DNA of 64,000 nucleotides, taken from NCBI RefSeq assembly GCF_000429705.1, contig NZ_KE386941.1, positions 186,001 through 250,000 on the forward strand, in the 5' to 3' direction. The translations under genes were made by a program, and so were the position numbers. Positions 17,562 through 25,885 of this stretch are shown piece after piece (within the stretch, counting starts at the first letter, position 1; the number at the start of each line of letters is the position of its first letter). The notes below the pieces were generated by a model. It was not told the origin of the DNA and did not search any database. It worked only from the letters and a program-made list of their open reading frames with translations. The stretch is from Alteribacter aurantiacus DSM 18675. Its GTDB lineage: Bacteria > Bacillota > Bacilli > Bacillales > Salisediminibacteriaceae.

Positions 17562-17580
17562 GGGGTCTGTCCCCGTACAT
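17562..17580. repeat. Palindromic GGGGTCTGTCCCCGTACA repeat
   Basis: GGGG-TCTGT-CCCC followed by GTACA. A second relative lies at 49681-49705. This GGTCTGACC-type palindrome recurs between genes in several Bacillaceae (from memory). Confidence 0.5.
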
Positions 17581-17774
17581 TTTTGTGTGAAAGTGTGGAC
17601 GGTCTTCAAATGTTTTTCATGAAAGTTTGATTTTCTTATAGCATAGAGTAGGACAAAGGGGTCTTCATGTAGAATGTTTACTTAGTTCTAATATACTAAA
17701 CATTATGAATCATTTTTGTCGAATTAGGGTAGTAGAATTGTAGACAATTTCACCGTTCGGAAAGGGGTCTTTCT

Positions 17775-18095
17775 GTGAATAAGAATAAAAAAGTGATCTT
17801 GATTCTGTTTCTCTGTGTTATGACGGTAGGACTCTTATTTGGTACGGTTCGCCCGAGTTCGGTTCATGATTTTCCTGTGCCTTTTCATGCTGAAATTAAA
17901 GAAGTACACTCTGAGAACAGTTACACGTACAAACACATGGGTATTAATCGTCTTTATCTTTTTCAGGCGCGGCTGTGGGGATGGAAAAAAGTAGACGGCA
18001 TGGGATCACTTCAAGTGTTCGAGAAGGATGGGAAACGTGTGGATGTGATTACGTTTCAAGACGGTTTTGACATTGGAGCATCAGTGGATGAGTGA
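17775..18095 (+). CDS. Small exported or membrane-anchored protein
   Basis: A 106-residue hypothetical protein beginning with a basic stretch and one hydrophobic helix (KKVILILFLCVMTVGLLFGTV) that could be a signal anchor. About 75 polar residues follow, predicted to lie outside the membrane. The GTG start follows GGAAAGGGG. No family is recognised. It ends at a bidirectional terminator. Confidence 0.55.
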   Translation: MNKNKKVILILFLCVMTVGLLFGTVRPSSVHDFPVPFHAEIKEVHSENSYTYKHMGINRLYLFQARLWGWKKVDGMGSLQVFEKDGKRVDVITFQDGFDIGASVDE

Positions 18096-18118
18096 ATGTA
18101 ATCTCCATTCAATACTGT

Positions 18119-18155
18119 AAAAAGAGCACGAACGAGTTACGTATGTGCTCTTTTT
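18119..18155. terminator. Bidirectional terminator
   Basis: A perfect 11-bp stem AAAAAGAGCAC/GTGCTCTTTTT (18119-18129 with 18145-18155) between convergent genes. Confidence 0.9.
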
Positions 18156-18160
18156 GTATG

Positions 18161-18589
18161 CTATTGATTCATTAAAAACAATAGCCATACAGCATGATTT
18201 TGTTCGTCCCATGCTGCTCTTCTAAAGGTGTTTCTGACAGCAGGAACGTCTGCTTGTTCGGCAACCTTCAAATAAAACGCTACATTATTTTGTTTATTAA
18301 AAAATGCTTCTCGAAGCCCTGACTTATATTCACTAGGGCATACGGCCATCATTTGAGGAGAGTGTTCCCGACCAGTTAACGTGAAGTACAACTCGGCAAA
18401 CATACGGTAATGGCGGAACTCTTCTACCCTAATGGCAAGCAGGCGATTTCTCTCTTCTTGATTAGGTGCCAGCTGGGCCAACACTTCAAGACAAAAAATA
18501 GACGTATAAACGATATTCATGGTTCTTGCAATGTTATTTATTTGTTCTGGATTTATACCTTCTGAAAGTTGTGGGGGAGAGGTGAACAT
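18161..18589 (-). CDS. Ferritin-like domain protein (YhjR-like)
   Basis: A 142-residue all-helical protein with ferritin/rubrerythrin-type metal motifs: EVLAQ... then EEFRHYRMFAELYF, and AAWDEQNHAVWLLF near the end. This gives paired Glu and Glu-x-x-His ligands for a di-iron or di-manganese site. It resembles small Bacillus ferritin-like proteins such as YhjR, thought to act in iron or oxidative-stress handling. The start at 18589 has a GGAG site 8 bases away; a longer in-frame start at 18697 has none, although it cannot be excluded. Confidence 0.65.
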   Translation of the reverse strand: MFTSPPQLSEGINPEQINNIARTMNIVYTSIFCLEVLAQLAPNQEERNRLLAIRVEEFRHYRMFAELYFTLTGREHSPQMMAVCPSEYKSGLREAFFNKQNNVAFYLKVAEQADVPAVRNTFRRAAWDEQNHAVWLLFLMNQ

Positions 18590-18753
18590 GTGTAGCACTC
18601 CAATCCGGTAAGTTTCATGTTCATTATCGTATGCGTAATGGCAGTTGTTGTGTACGTCCAAGGTTATGTTACTTTCTATATAGAAAACCTCTTTCATTAC
18701 GTTAATGGTATAATTTGTACTACGATATTTTATTTAGAAAAGAGGGATCAACG

Positions 18754-19188
18754 ATGAAATTGGATAATATTCGTCTGCTCGTTTCGCATTTTGAAGACTG
18801 TTTTTATTTTTACAGAGATACGCTTCAACTGGCGGTCACGTGGGGAGAGGCCGGAGGAGCATATGCAAGCTTTCAAGATGAAGATGAGAATACAATTGGA
18901 CTTTTCAAAAAAGAGTTAATGGCAGAAGCAGTTAATAAAGATGACTTGCCACCGGATGTTCAAGACCGATTCGCATTTATTTTTAGAGTGGATAACCTTG
19001 AAGAGACAGTAGCTACTTTAAAAGAAAAAGGAGCACATGTAACGGATATTAAGGAGCAATCGGGCTGGGGAATCAAGACGGCTTACATACGAGATCCCGA
19101 CGGAAACCTGATTGAATTAATGGAAAGCATACCAAGAGACACATGGGACAAGTCCCTAAAAGAAGAAGACGCGAAGTACTCACAGTAA
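18754..19188 (+). CDS. VOC (glyoxalase/bleomycin-resistance) family protein
   Basis: A 144-residue protein of the vicinal-oxygen-chelate fold. It opens MKLDNIRLLVSHFEDCFYFYRDTL and closes TAYIRDPDGNLIELMES, the usual last strand with its metal-ligand Glu. Family members are glyoxalases, dioxygenases or resistance proteins, and the substrate here is not evident. AGAGGG lies before ATG 18754. A TATAAT box at 18709-18714 may be its -10 element. Confidence 0.8.
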   Translation: MKLDNIRLLVSHFEDCFYFYRDTLQLAVTWGEAGGAYASFQDEDENTIGLFKKELMAEAVNKDDLPPDVQDRFAFIFRVDNLEETVATLKEKGAHVTDIKEQSGWGIKTAYIRDPDGNLIELMESIPRDTWDKSLKEEDAKYSQ

Positions 19189-19278
19189 AAAGATAATGAT
19201 AAATTTCTCAACCCTTGTTAAAATGGCAATGGATCGTTAAAAATATGGAAAGCGTTATATAAAAGGAGTTTTTACACA

Positions 19279-20211
19279 ATGGCAAATGACAAAGTATTGA
19301 TTTTCGGACACAAGAGCCCTGATACGGATACAATTTGTTCCGCTCTTGCGTATGCAGAGTTGAAGAAAGAGCTAGGGATGGATGCAGAACCTGTTCGTTT
19401 AGGTGAAGTAAGTGAAGAAACAACGTTTGCACTTGAAAAATTCAACGTACAAGCCCCACGTCAAATTGAAAACGCGGCTCCTGAGGCGGAGCAAGTCATT
19501 TTGGTTGACCATAACGAGCGTCAGCAAAGTGTCGATGATATCGATGCTGTACGTGTGCTTGAAGTGATTGATCACCACCGTATCGCCAACTTTGAAACAA
19601 AAGATCCACTCTATTACCGCGCTGAGCCTGTTGGTTGTACGGCTACGATTCTAAACAAAATGTATAAAGAAAACGATGTGAAAATTAAGCCTGAAATTGC
19701 GGGTCTGATGCTATCCGCGATTATCTCAGATTCCCTACTGTTCAAATCGCCTACGTGCACAGACGAAGACATTCAAGCAGCAAAAGAATTAGCTGAAATT
19801 GCGGGTGTCGACGCTGAGAGCTATGGCCTTGATATGCTTAAAGCTGGTGCGAACTTAAGTGACAAGACGGTTGAGCAGTTAATCTCACTTGATGCAAAAG
19901 AATTCACGATGGGTGGAGCAAAAGTGAAAATTGCACAAGTGAACACAGTCGACACGGACGAGGTGTTTGACCGCCGCGATGAACTTGAAAAAGCAATCAA
20001 CAGTGACGTGTCGGAGAAAGAACTCGATTTGTTCATGCTCGTCGTAACGGATATTCTTACAAATAACTCTACGATCTACGTAGAAGGACAAGCGTCAGAA
20101 AACGTAGAAAAAGCGTTTAATGTTAAACTGGACAACAAAACGGCTGTACTTGAGGGCGTTGTATCTCGTAAAAAGCAAATCATCCCACCACTAAATGGTG
20201 TAATGGCATAA
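19279..20211 (+). CDS. ppaC: Manganese-dependent inorganic pyrophosphatase
   Basis: A 310-residue family II pyrophosphatase that hydrolyses PPi to phosphate in the cytoplasm. The N-terminal DHH domain has metal ligands in FGHKSPDTDTICSA (residues 9-22), VDHNE and the hallmark DHH (VIDHHR). The C-terminal DHHA2 domain carries the substrate-binding SRKKQIIPPL near the end. The length is typical. AAAAGGAG precedes the ATG. It is a single-gene unit with a shared terminator. Confidence 0.95.
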   Translation: MANDKVLIFGHKSPDTDTICSALAYAELKKELGMDAEPVRLGEVSEETTFALEKFNVQAPRQIENAAPEAEQVILVDHNERQQSVDDIDAVRVLEVIDHHRIANFETKDPLYYRAEPVGCTATILNKMYKENDVKIKPEIAGLMLSAIISDSLLFKSPTCTDEDIQAAKELAEIAGVDAESYGLDMLKAGANLSDKTVEQLISLDAKEFTMGGAKVKIAQVNTVDTDEVFDRRDELEKAINSDVSEKELDLFMLVVTDILTNNSTIYVEGQASENVEKAFNVKLDNKTAVLEGVVSRKKQIIPPLNGVMA

Positions 20212-20216
20212 ATAAA

Positions 20217-20251
20217 AAGGAAGCATGGGACTCCTATGCTTCCTTATTTTT
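20217..20251. terminator. Bidirectional terminator
   Basis: Stem AAGGAAGCAT/ATGCTTCCTT (20217-20226 with 20236-20245) followed by ATTTTT, between convergent genes. Confidence 0.85.
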
Positions 20252-20461
20252 GTGTTTCTTTTTTTCCATGAACTGAGTGCTGTAGTTGACAGCAATCATC
20301 ATAACTAATGTGACGGCAAAGATTCCTTGATAATCAAGCGGTTGATCTACAATCCAACCGAGCACTACCGCGGTCAAATAACCCAAGAAAGCGAAAACGT
20401 AAGAACGGCGATAGGCTTTAAGTTGAATTGCGTTTTTTTGTTCCTGATTTAAGTGGTCCAT
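20234..20461 (-). CDS. Small membrane protein, two spans
   Basis: A 75-residue hypothetical protein with an amphipathic N-terminus (MDHLNQEQKNAIQLKAYRRSY), two membrane helices and a Lys/Glu-rich tail. The ATG at 20461 follows AAAGGGGA; an upstream start at 20512 lacks a site. Its 3' end lies inside the shared terminator. Confidence 0.65.
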   Translation of the reverse strand: MDHLNQEQKNAIQLKAYRRSYVFAFLGYLTAVVLGWIVDQPLDYQGIFAVTLVMMIAVNYSTQFMEKKKHKNKEA

Positions 20462-20622
20462 GTTGTCAATTCCCCTTTGTAAGTCATGTATGGTGATAAT
20501 TTTAGCATACATAAGGGGTGGTTGAGCTAATGAAAGTGTACGTATTAATCAAAAGGAAATCTCAAGCCGTGTAACAAGACGAAAGTCGTGATGAACATGC
20601 CATGGGCTTTTGAAAGATGTTT

Positions 20623-21294
20623 TTAATGATTTATCCCAATAGTTTCCTCCACTGGTAGAACAAAGGCAATTCCTTTGCCTGGTTGGTTTAGAGAGGCTTC
20701 TTCTTCAATCTGGGATAGGACTCGTTTGACGTTTTCCCGTGTTACAAGAGTGAGAACGATCTCTTTTTCCGGTTCAATGATCATGGAGAGAAGCTTTGCT
20801 TGTTCATGAATACCGGAGCCGCGTCCTGAAAGAATGGTGCCCCCTTCAGCCCCGGCCCGCTTTGATGCATCCACAACGATCCCTGAATCCCCTTTGTTGA
20901 CGATTGTAACAATTAATTCAAAATTCACGTGCTCAGCCATCGTGCCAAATGCCTCCTCTTCAACGGTCATGTCCATCTGATTGTGAACAATTCCCTTTAC
21001 TGCAAGTACATCTACGACAAACCCGATTCCAGTTCCTTTTTTATTTAGTTTTGCTTCGTTTTGGATGTGGTCCAAAATATTTTGAAGACGGTCTTCGGGA
21101 ATTAACGTAAATACAATTTCCTTTTCATATAACATATCAATTCCGAAAAAAGACTCTTTTTCATGTATACCAAGACCGGATCCCAAGAGAATCGTGCCCC
21201 CTTCAGCTCCACCTCTTTTAGCCGCAGCCATCACTTTATTGGCTTGTTTCTTTTTCACGATTGTGATGATGAGTTTGTATCGGCGTTTTGTCAT
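20623..21294 (-). CDS. Tandem PII-like regulatory protein
   Basis: A 223-residue protein made of two PII-like domains in tandem, each with the T-loop-like signature (K)RGGAEGGTILLGSGLGIHE and KRAGAEGGTILSGRGSGIHE, and a matching LVTRE/LIPED strand. PII-like proteins bind nucleotides or small ligands and control transporters by blocking the pore. It is the last gene of a leftward operon behind two DUF1538 membrane proteins, overlapping the second by 59 bases, so it is probably their regulator. The ATG at 21294 follows AAAGGAGG. Confidence 0.82.
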   Translation of the reverse strand: MTKRRYKLIITIVKKKQANKVMAAAKRGGAEGGTILLGSGLGIHEKESFFGIDMLYEKEIVFTLIPEDRLQNILDHIQNEAKLNKKGTGIGFVVDVLAVKGIVHNQMDMTVEEEAFGTMAEHVNFELIVTIVNKGDSGIVVDASKRAGAEGGTILSGRGSGIHEQAKLLSMIIEPEKEIVLTLVTRENVKRVLSQIEEEASLNQPGKGIAFVLPVEETIGINH

Positions 21295-22021
21295 GGCTTG
21301 CTTCCTCCTTTTTGCTATAAAGTAGGCCCAATACAAGAACGGATAAAATAGGGGTAAGGGCAACGAGTGAGATCATGCCGAATCCGTCCATAAGAGGGTC
21401 ACGACCTTCAGTCACATTTGCTACGCCAACGGCAATGGCCATAATAAAGGTGACAGTCATAGGGCCTGTGGCAACACCTCCAGCATCAAATGCGATTGTA
21501 ATAAAGCGTTTTTTTGAAAATCGAATCAAAATTAAAGCGATCACATATCCGGGAACGAGTATGAGCCATAATGGAATGCCGACAATGATGCGGACCATCG
21601 ATAATGCGATGGATAAAGCCACACCGATGGATAAAGTAAGAAGTAACACATTACTTGAGATTGAACCTGCAGTTACTTTTTCCACCTCATGATTAAGAAT
21701 GCGAATGGCGGGTTCAGCGAACGTAACCACAAACCCGAACACTAAACCGATGATAGGCAGATATAGCCATGCTCGGGGTTCTTGACCAAGCATTTCTCCA
21801 ATCGCCTGTCCTGCTGGGAAAAAACCAATGCCAACACCTTGTAAAAAAAACGAAAGCCCGAAAAACGTCAGGGTGATTCCGATCATCATTTTCCATACCT
21901 TTTTTAAACTAAGGCGGAGAAAGAACACCTGAAAAATCGCAAACATTACAATCAAAGGCAAGATCGCCATGGCTACTTCATATAGGACGTGGTCGAATCC
22001 GTAAAAAAAGTGTGTGATCAA
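21236..22021 (-). CDS. DUF1538 membrane protein, second subunit
   Basis: A 261-residue protein with about six to seven membrane spans and the DUF1538 motif FDAGGVATGPMTVTFIMAIA, plus AEPAIRILNHEVEKV. It is homologous to the next gene upstream. A DUF1538 pair from Halomonas (UmpAB) has been reported as a two-component Na+/H+ antiporter (from memory), so a role in monovalent cation homeostasis is plausible. It overlaps the first subunit by ATGA and has a His-rich tail (THHHN). Confidence 0.82.
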   Translation of the reverse strand: MITHFFYGFDHVLYEVAMAILPLIVMFAIFQVFFLRLSLKKVWKMMIGITLTFFGLSFFLQGVGIGFFPAGQAIGEMLGQEPRAWLYLPIIGLVFGFVVTFAEPAIRILNHEVEKVTAGSISSNVLLLTLSIGVALSIALSMVRIIVGIPLWLILVPGYVIALILIRFSKKRFITIAFDAGGVATGPMTVTFIMAIAVGVANVTEGRDPLMDGFGMISLVALTPILSVLVLGLLYSKKEEASHDKTPIQTHHHNREKETSQ

Positions 22022-22716
22022 CCAAAAATCACCCCCAAAAGCATCACGGCCAAAATCGGGCCAATCGATGCCAAAGCTACAAACCCAAACCCGTCACTCG
22101 TCTGCTTTGAATCCGCTCGTCTTAACACGGAAGCAACACCAACGCCAAGAGCCAAGATAAACGGAACCGTCATCGGTCCAGTCGTGACTCCCCCGGCATC
22201 AAACGAGATTGGCAAGAAATGAGGTGGTGTAAAAAGGGCGAGAAGGAAAACAAGAGAGTAGCCTCCAATAAGTAAGTGAACAAAGTTCAAGTTGAATACA
22301 ACCTTTATCATTGCGAGTGCGACGAAAAATGCGACACCTACTGCTACGGTGTAGACGAGGAGGTTGTTTGAGATTGCCCCCTCAGAAACTTGGTCCACCT
22401 GCAAAGCCAAAACCCGTACATCAGGTTCTGCAACGGTCAAAACCAGCCCTAAGAAAAAGCCGATTGCTACGATAAGCCACGTTTTTTTCACTTTGGGCAA
22501 ACTAGCCCCGATCATCTCACCAATAGGAAGGAGACCAATATGGACACCAACTAAAAACAAAAACAACCCGATTCCTACAAAAACAACGCCTGCTAAAAAT
22601 GAAACAAAAATGTCGGTAGGAAGACCAATGACAGTGAACTGGAGAACGATGACAACGAGCGCTAAAGGGATAATCGCAAATGTCACTTCTTTTAGCTGTT
22701 CAAGAATATTGGCCAT
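22018..22716 (-). CDS. DUF1538 membrane protein, first subunit
   Basis: A 232-residue paralogue of the gene that follows it, with FDAGGVTTGPMTVPFILALG and AEPDVRVLALQVDQVSEGAIS. The latter contains the conserved acidic residues likely to lie inside the membrane, as in ion-coupled transporters. GAGAGGAGA precedes the ATG at 22716. It is the first gene of the three-gene operon with the PII-like protein. Confidence 0.82.
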   Translation of the reverse strand: MANILEQLKEVTFAIIPLALVVIVLQFTVIGLPTDIFVSFLAGVVFVGIGLFLFLVGVHIGLLPIGEMIGASLPKVKKTWLIVAIGFFLGLVLTVAEPDVRVLALQVDQVSEGAISNNLLVYTVAVGVAFFVALAMIKVVFNLNFVHLLIGGYSLVFLLALFTPPHFLPISFDAGGVTTGPMTVPFILALGVGVASVLRRADSKQTSDGFGFVALASIGPILAVMLLGVIFG

Positions 22717-22918
22717 GTTGGTCTCCTCTCGTAATGATTCTAAAAACGGGAAAGTGCATTTTAGTGCTCTTTATTGGAGATTAAATGGAAAATGTAATGA
22801 TCGAATATGATTAGTACCTTCATTCATGAATGGAGTTTACGACTTGGCGACAGGGGTTTATGTGGAAATGGTTGTAAACATACTTGGAGTATTATGAAAA
22901 AGCATATTTGTCATGATG

Positions 22919-22936
22919 TAACATAACCTTATGTTA
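22919..22936. promoter_or_regulatory. Palindromic operator before recombinase gene
   Basis: TAACATAA-CC-TTATGTTA, a perfect 8-bp inverted repeat. It ends 4 bases before TATAAT (22941-22946) and so overlaps the -35 region. A repressor or the recombinase itself could bind. Confidence 0.5.
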
Positions 22937-22968
22937 TCATTATAATATGTAACCTATGGAGGATTCCT

Positions 22969-23538
22969 ATGAAATATGTCGAGCCAATAAAAAATATTCA
23001 AAAAATTCACGAGTTGAAACAAATTCTTTTAAATCGATCACGAAGAGACTATTGCTTGTTCGTGATGGGTATCAATACAGGCTTAAGAATTACTGAACTT
23101 TTACATAGTAAAGTGAGCGATGTGTATTGTGAAGAAACTGGCCGGGTGTTGGATTTCTTAAGCCCTGAAACGAGAAAAGGTACTTCCTATCCGCATTTCT
23201 ACCTTAACGACCAAGTCAAACAAGCGGTTGGACTTTATTTATCTGATAACCATTTGAAGAGTGAAGACTTCTTGTTTTGTTCAGCCAAAACGAATTCCCC
23301 TATTACAAGGCAACAGGCTTACCGTGTCATTCATGCTGCAGCGAGAGAAGCGGGCATTGAACATAATGTTGGAACTCACACGATGCGCAAGACGTTTGGC
23401 TATCATGCTTACCGAAAAGGTGTGGCGATCAGCCTTCTACAAAAAATCCTTAAGCACGCGAGTAAAAGTGAAGCATATGTGTATTTGGGCATTGATCCAT
23501 CTTCTGAAGAGCCAGTGCAAATTGATGTGAATTTATAA
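22969..23538 (+). CDS. Short tyrosine recombinase, catalytic domain only
   Basis: A 189-residue site-specific recombinase with the tyrosine-recombinase catalytic residues: Arg in NTGLRITELL (R40), Lys in ETRKG, His-x-x-Arg in HTMRKTFGYHAY (H137, R140), His in ILKHAS (H163) and a Tyr in AYVYLGI. It lacks the N-terminal core-binding (SAM-like) domain of XerC/D and phage integrases, which are near 300 residues. TGGAGG precedes the ATG. No attachment site or mobile element is visible next to it. Confidence 0.85.
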   Translation: MKYVEPIKNIQKIHELKQILLNRSRRDYCLFVMGINTGLRITELLHSKVSDVYCEETGRVLDFLSPETRKGTSYPHFYLNDQVKQAVGLYLSDNHLKSEDFLFCSAKTNSPITRQQAYRVIHAAAREAGIEHNVGTHTMRKTFGYHAYRKGVAISLLQKILKHASKSEAYVYLGIDPSSEEPVQIDVNL

Positions 23539-23659
23539 ATGGATAAGAAGAGGAGAGCGAACATGATACGGCCCTCATATTTATTTGTATGATCCACTTA
23601 TCAGCGGTATAGATGAAAGACCTGCAATTTATATTTCTATCCGATAAATAAAGGAGCGT

Positions 23660-25147
23660 TTGTCCATCGATACGTTTATTAATACAGATTATGTCGTTTT
23701 ACTTATTGCACTTCTACTTATAATTGGTGTCCTTACTACCAAGTTCTCTACTCGCCTTGGTGTTCCTGCCCTTGTTTTGTTTATTTTGCTCGGGATGATT
23801 TTTGGGAGTGACGGTCTTGGACTGATTTATTTTGATAACGCCTCTTACGCGCAAATCATTGGAATGATTGCACTTGTGATTATTTTATTTGAAGGTGGTC
23901 TGTCTACGAAGTGGACGACAATAAAACCTGTAGCGGTACCGTCCCTTTTGCTAGCGACTGTAGGGGTTTTGATCACTACAGGTGTTGTTGCAGTGGCAGC
24001 CAAACTGGTACTTGATGTCACTTGGCTCGAGGGAATGCTCTTTGGTGCTATCGTTGGCTCAACGGACGCAGCAGCTGTTTTTGCTGTATTAAAAGGACAG
24101 AACATTAAAACGCGCCTTGGAGCCACACTCGAAGCGGAGTCGGGGACGAACGATCCCATGGCCATGTTTTTAACACTTGCATTAATTGAATTGATCATGC
24201 TTGATGATGTTGGCTTCCTATCCACAGTAGGCTCGTTTTTCTGGCAAATGGGCTTTGGTTTATTGGTTGGAATAGGAATAGGTTATTTCGCTTCCTGGGC
24301 CATTAATCGCATAAATTTGGATGCCAGTGGTCTCTATCCGATTTTGGCAATCAGTTTTGCCCTTCTTACGTTTAGTGTTGCAAGTTTGTTGGGAGGTAGT
24401 GGATTATTAGGCGTTTATGTCGCGGCTCTTATCATTGGAAATTCCGACCTAACATACCGTCATTCCATCTTCCGATTTAATGAAGGTTTTGCGTGGATGA
24501 TGCAAATTCTAATGTTCATCATTCTAGGGTTGCTTGTTTTCCCAGGGCAAGTATTTACATTTGACGTCATTGTTACAGGATTAATTTTGTCTTTTACTTT
24601 GATTATCGTGGCAAGACCTTTGGCGGTATTTTTATCGACAATCGGTTTCAAGTACACATGGCAAGAGAAAACTCTTCTTTCGTGGGCTGGGTTAAGAGGA
24701 GCGGTCCCAATCGTTTTGGCTACATTTCCGATGATTGCAGGGTTTGACAACGCCCAGTTGTTCTTCAATGTCGTCTTTTTCGTTGTGTTAACTTCTGCAC
24801 TCATCCAAGGGTCGACGATTCCGTTATTTGCAAAAAAATTAGGATTAACCGGTCCTAAAAAAGTAACACCACTACATTCGTTGGAGCTTGTAAGCATCGG
24901 TCAAGCAAACGCGGAGATTGTGGAGTACCAAGTGCAAGAGGACGCGAAAGTGGTAGGTAAGCGTTTAGCTGACATTAATTTCCCTGAAGATGTCCTCATT
25001 AATGCTGTGATTCGAAGTGGGGACCTCGTTACACCATATGGGGAGACCATTATTGAACAAGATGATATATTATACATTCTTGTGTCCAGGAAAAGTAAAA
25101 AAGAATTGCGTATGCTTCTGAGTGAAGAGAGCGCAAAAAGTGAGTAA
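23660..25147 (+). CDS. CPA1 cation/proton antiporter with RCK_C domain (NhaP2/YcgO-like)
   Basis: A 495-residue membrane antiporter. About 13 spans contain the CPA1 motifs LFEGGLSTKW, GAIVGSTDAAAVFAVL and ESGTNDPMAMFLT (ND motif), followed by SWAGLRGAVPIVLATFP. The C-terminal RCK_C/TrkA-C domain (about 415-490) suggests regulation by cyclic di-AMP or another nucleotide, typical of K+/H+ exchangers. The TTG start at 23660 has AAGGAG only 3 bases away, so the exact start is uncertain. Confidence 0.88.
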   Translation: MSIDTFINTDYVVLLIALLLIIGVLTTKFSTRLGVPALVLFILLGMIFGSDGLGLIYFDNASYAQIIGMIALVIILFEGGLSTKWTTIKPVAVPSLLLATVGVLITTGVVAVAAKLVLDVTWLEGMLFGAIVGSTDAAAVFAVLKGQNIKTRLGATLEAESGTNDPMAMFLTLALIELIMLDDVGFLSTVGSFFWQMGFGLLVGIGIGYFASWAINRINLDASGLYPILAISFALLTFSVASLLGGSGLLGVYVAALIIGNSDLTYRHSIFRFNEGFAWMMQILMFIILGLLVFPGQVFTFDVIVTGLILSFTLIIVARPLAVFLSTIGFKYTWQEKTLLSWAGLRGAVPIVLATFPMIAGFDNAQLFFNVVFFVVLTSALIQGSTIPLFAKKLGLTGPKKVTPLHSLELVSIGQANAEIVEYQVQEDAKVVGKRLADINFPEDVLINAVIRSGDLVTPYGETIIEQDDILYILVSRKSKKELRMLLSEESAKSE

Positions 25148-25153
25148 TAAAAA

Positions 25154-25195
25154 AGAGACATCCTTTAATTGTAAAAGGCTTGTCTCTCTTTTTTT
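25154..25195 (+). terminator. Antiporter terminator
   Basis: AGAGACA/TGTCTCT (25154-25160 with 25181-25187), inner CCTTT/AAAGG, then a T-rich tail. Confidence 0.85.
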
Positions 25196-25213
25196 ATGGA
25201 AACAGTGTTCCTT

Positions 25214-25282
25214 TCACACTGCGAAGTGACCGACAATAGCGAAGAAAAACACGAGACTAAATGCGAAAAATGTTCGGCGCAT
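25214..25282 (-). CDS. 22-residue hydrophobic peptide
   Basis: ATG at 25280-25282 reads MRRTFFAFSLVFFFAIVGHF plus AV and stops at 25214-25216. It has two Arg, then a single membrane-spanning helix of Phe, Ala, Val and Ile. AAGGAGGG lies 8 bases upstream of the ATG, as strong as sites of known genes. No homologue is recognised. It could be a membrane microprotein or regulator; the antiporter gene on the opposite strand ends only 66 bases away. Confidence 0.5.
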   Translation of the reverse strand: MRRTFFAFSLVFFFAIVGHFAV

Positions 25283-25313
25283 AATGAAACCCTCCTTGAT
25301 GAAAAAAGTAAAA

Positions 25314-25391
25314 AAGAGCTAAATACTTGTATATTGAGCTAAAAACACTATAAAAACTAGATGACGTTTGCTTATATCGGTTTAGCTCTTT
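25314..25391. repeat. Inverted repeat AAAGAGCTAAA/TTTAGCTCTTT
   Basis: Complementary 11-mers near 25313-25323 and 25381-25391 are separated by AT-rich sequence that contains another GAGCTAAA. This could fold into a long hairpin in the leader of the 22-residue peptide gene. Confidence 0.4.
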
Positions 25392-25594
25392 ATAACTCTA
25401 TTTTAAATGATAATAATACGTTTTTAAAGTGTTGTGTTTTTCCTTTTTCCGTTTTTTTATTTATGTAAACATGGATTTCTAAAAGGATGATTTTTTTGAA
25501 ATCCGAAAAGGCGGTGTCACGCCTTCGTTAGGAAGTTAAACGCACAAAATGACGGTTAATTTACATTTAATACAAAACCATTTGCAAAATATTT

Positions 25595-25609
25595 ATTGCA
25601 AAATGCAAT
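25595..25609. promoter_or_regulatory. Operator candidate ATTGCA-AAA-TGCAAT
   Basis: A perfect palindrome just upstream of a promoter-like TTTACA (25616-25621), 17 bases, TACATT (25639-25644). A second half-related site ATTTGCAAAAT lies at 25580-25590. It probably binds the XRE regulator encoded downstream. Confidence 0.5.
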
Positions 25610-25677
25610 ATATCCTTTACATTTTGTTTTTAATCGCGTACATTAGTAGTAAGATGTTGGAAAAGGAAGGAATGCCT

Positions 25678-25884
25678 ATGTTAAAAAACCGTGTAAAAGA
25701 ACTACGGGCCAGGTTTAACTTAACGCAAACAGATCTAGCCAAAAAGATCGGCGTTACAAGGCAGACGATCGGTTTGATTGAAAAGGGGGACTATGCACCA
25801 AGCATTACCCTTGTCATTAAAATGGCTAAAACATTCGAAACATCGATTGATGAGATATTTTGGCTTGAAGGAGAGGAAGAGTAG
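25678..25884 (+). CDS. XRE family helix-turn-helix regulator
   Basis: A 68-residue single-domain regulator of the Xre/YgzD type: NRVKELRARFNLTQTDLAKKIGVTRQTIGLIEKG, then PSITLVIKMAKTF and a C-terminal IFWLEGEEE. It is typical of the small regulators that pair with a membrane protein gene. AAAGGAAGGA lies 6 bases before ATG 25678. It is co-transcribed with the next gene, one base apart. Confidence 0.88.
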   Translation: MLKNRVKELRARFNLTQTDLAKKIGVTRQTIGLIEKGDYAPSITLVIKMAKTFETSIDEIFWLEGEEE

Positions 25885-25885
25885 G

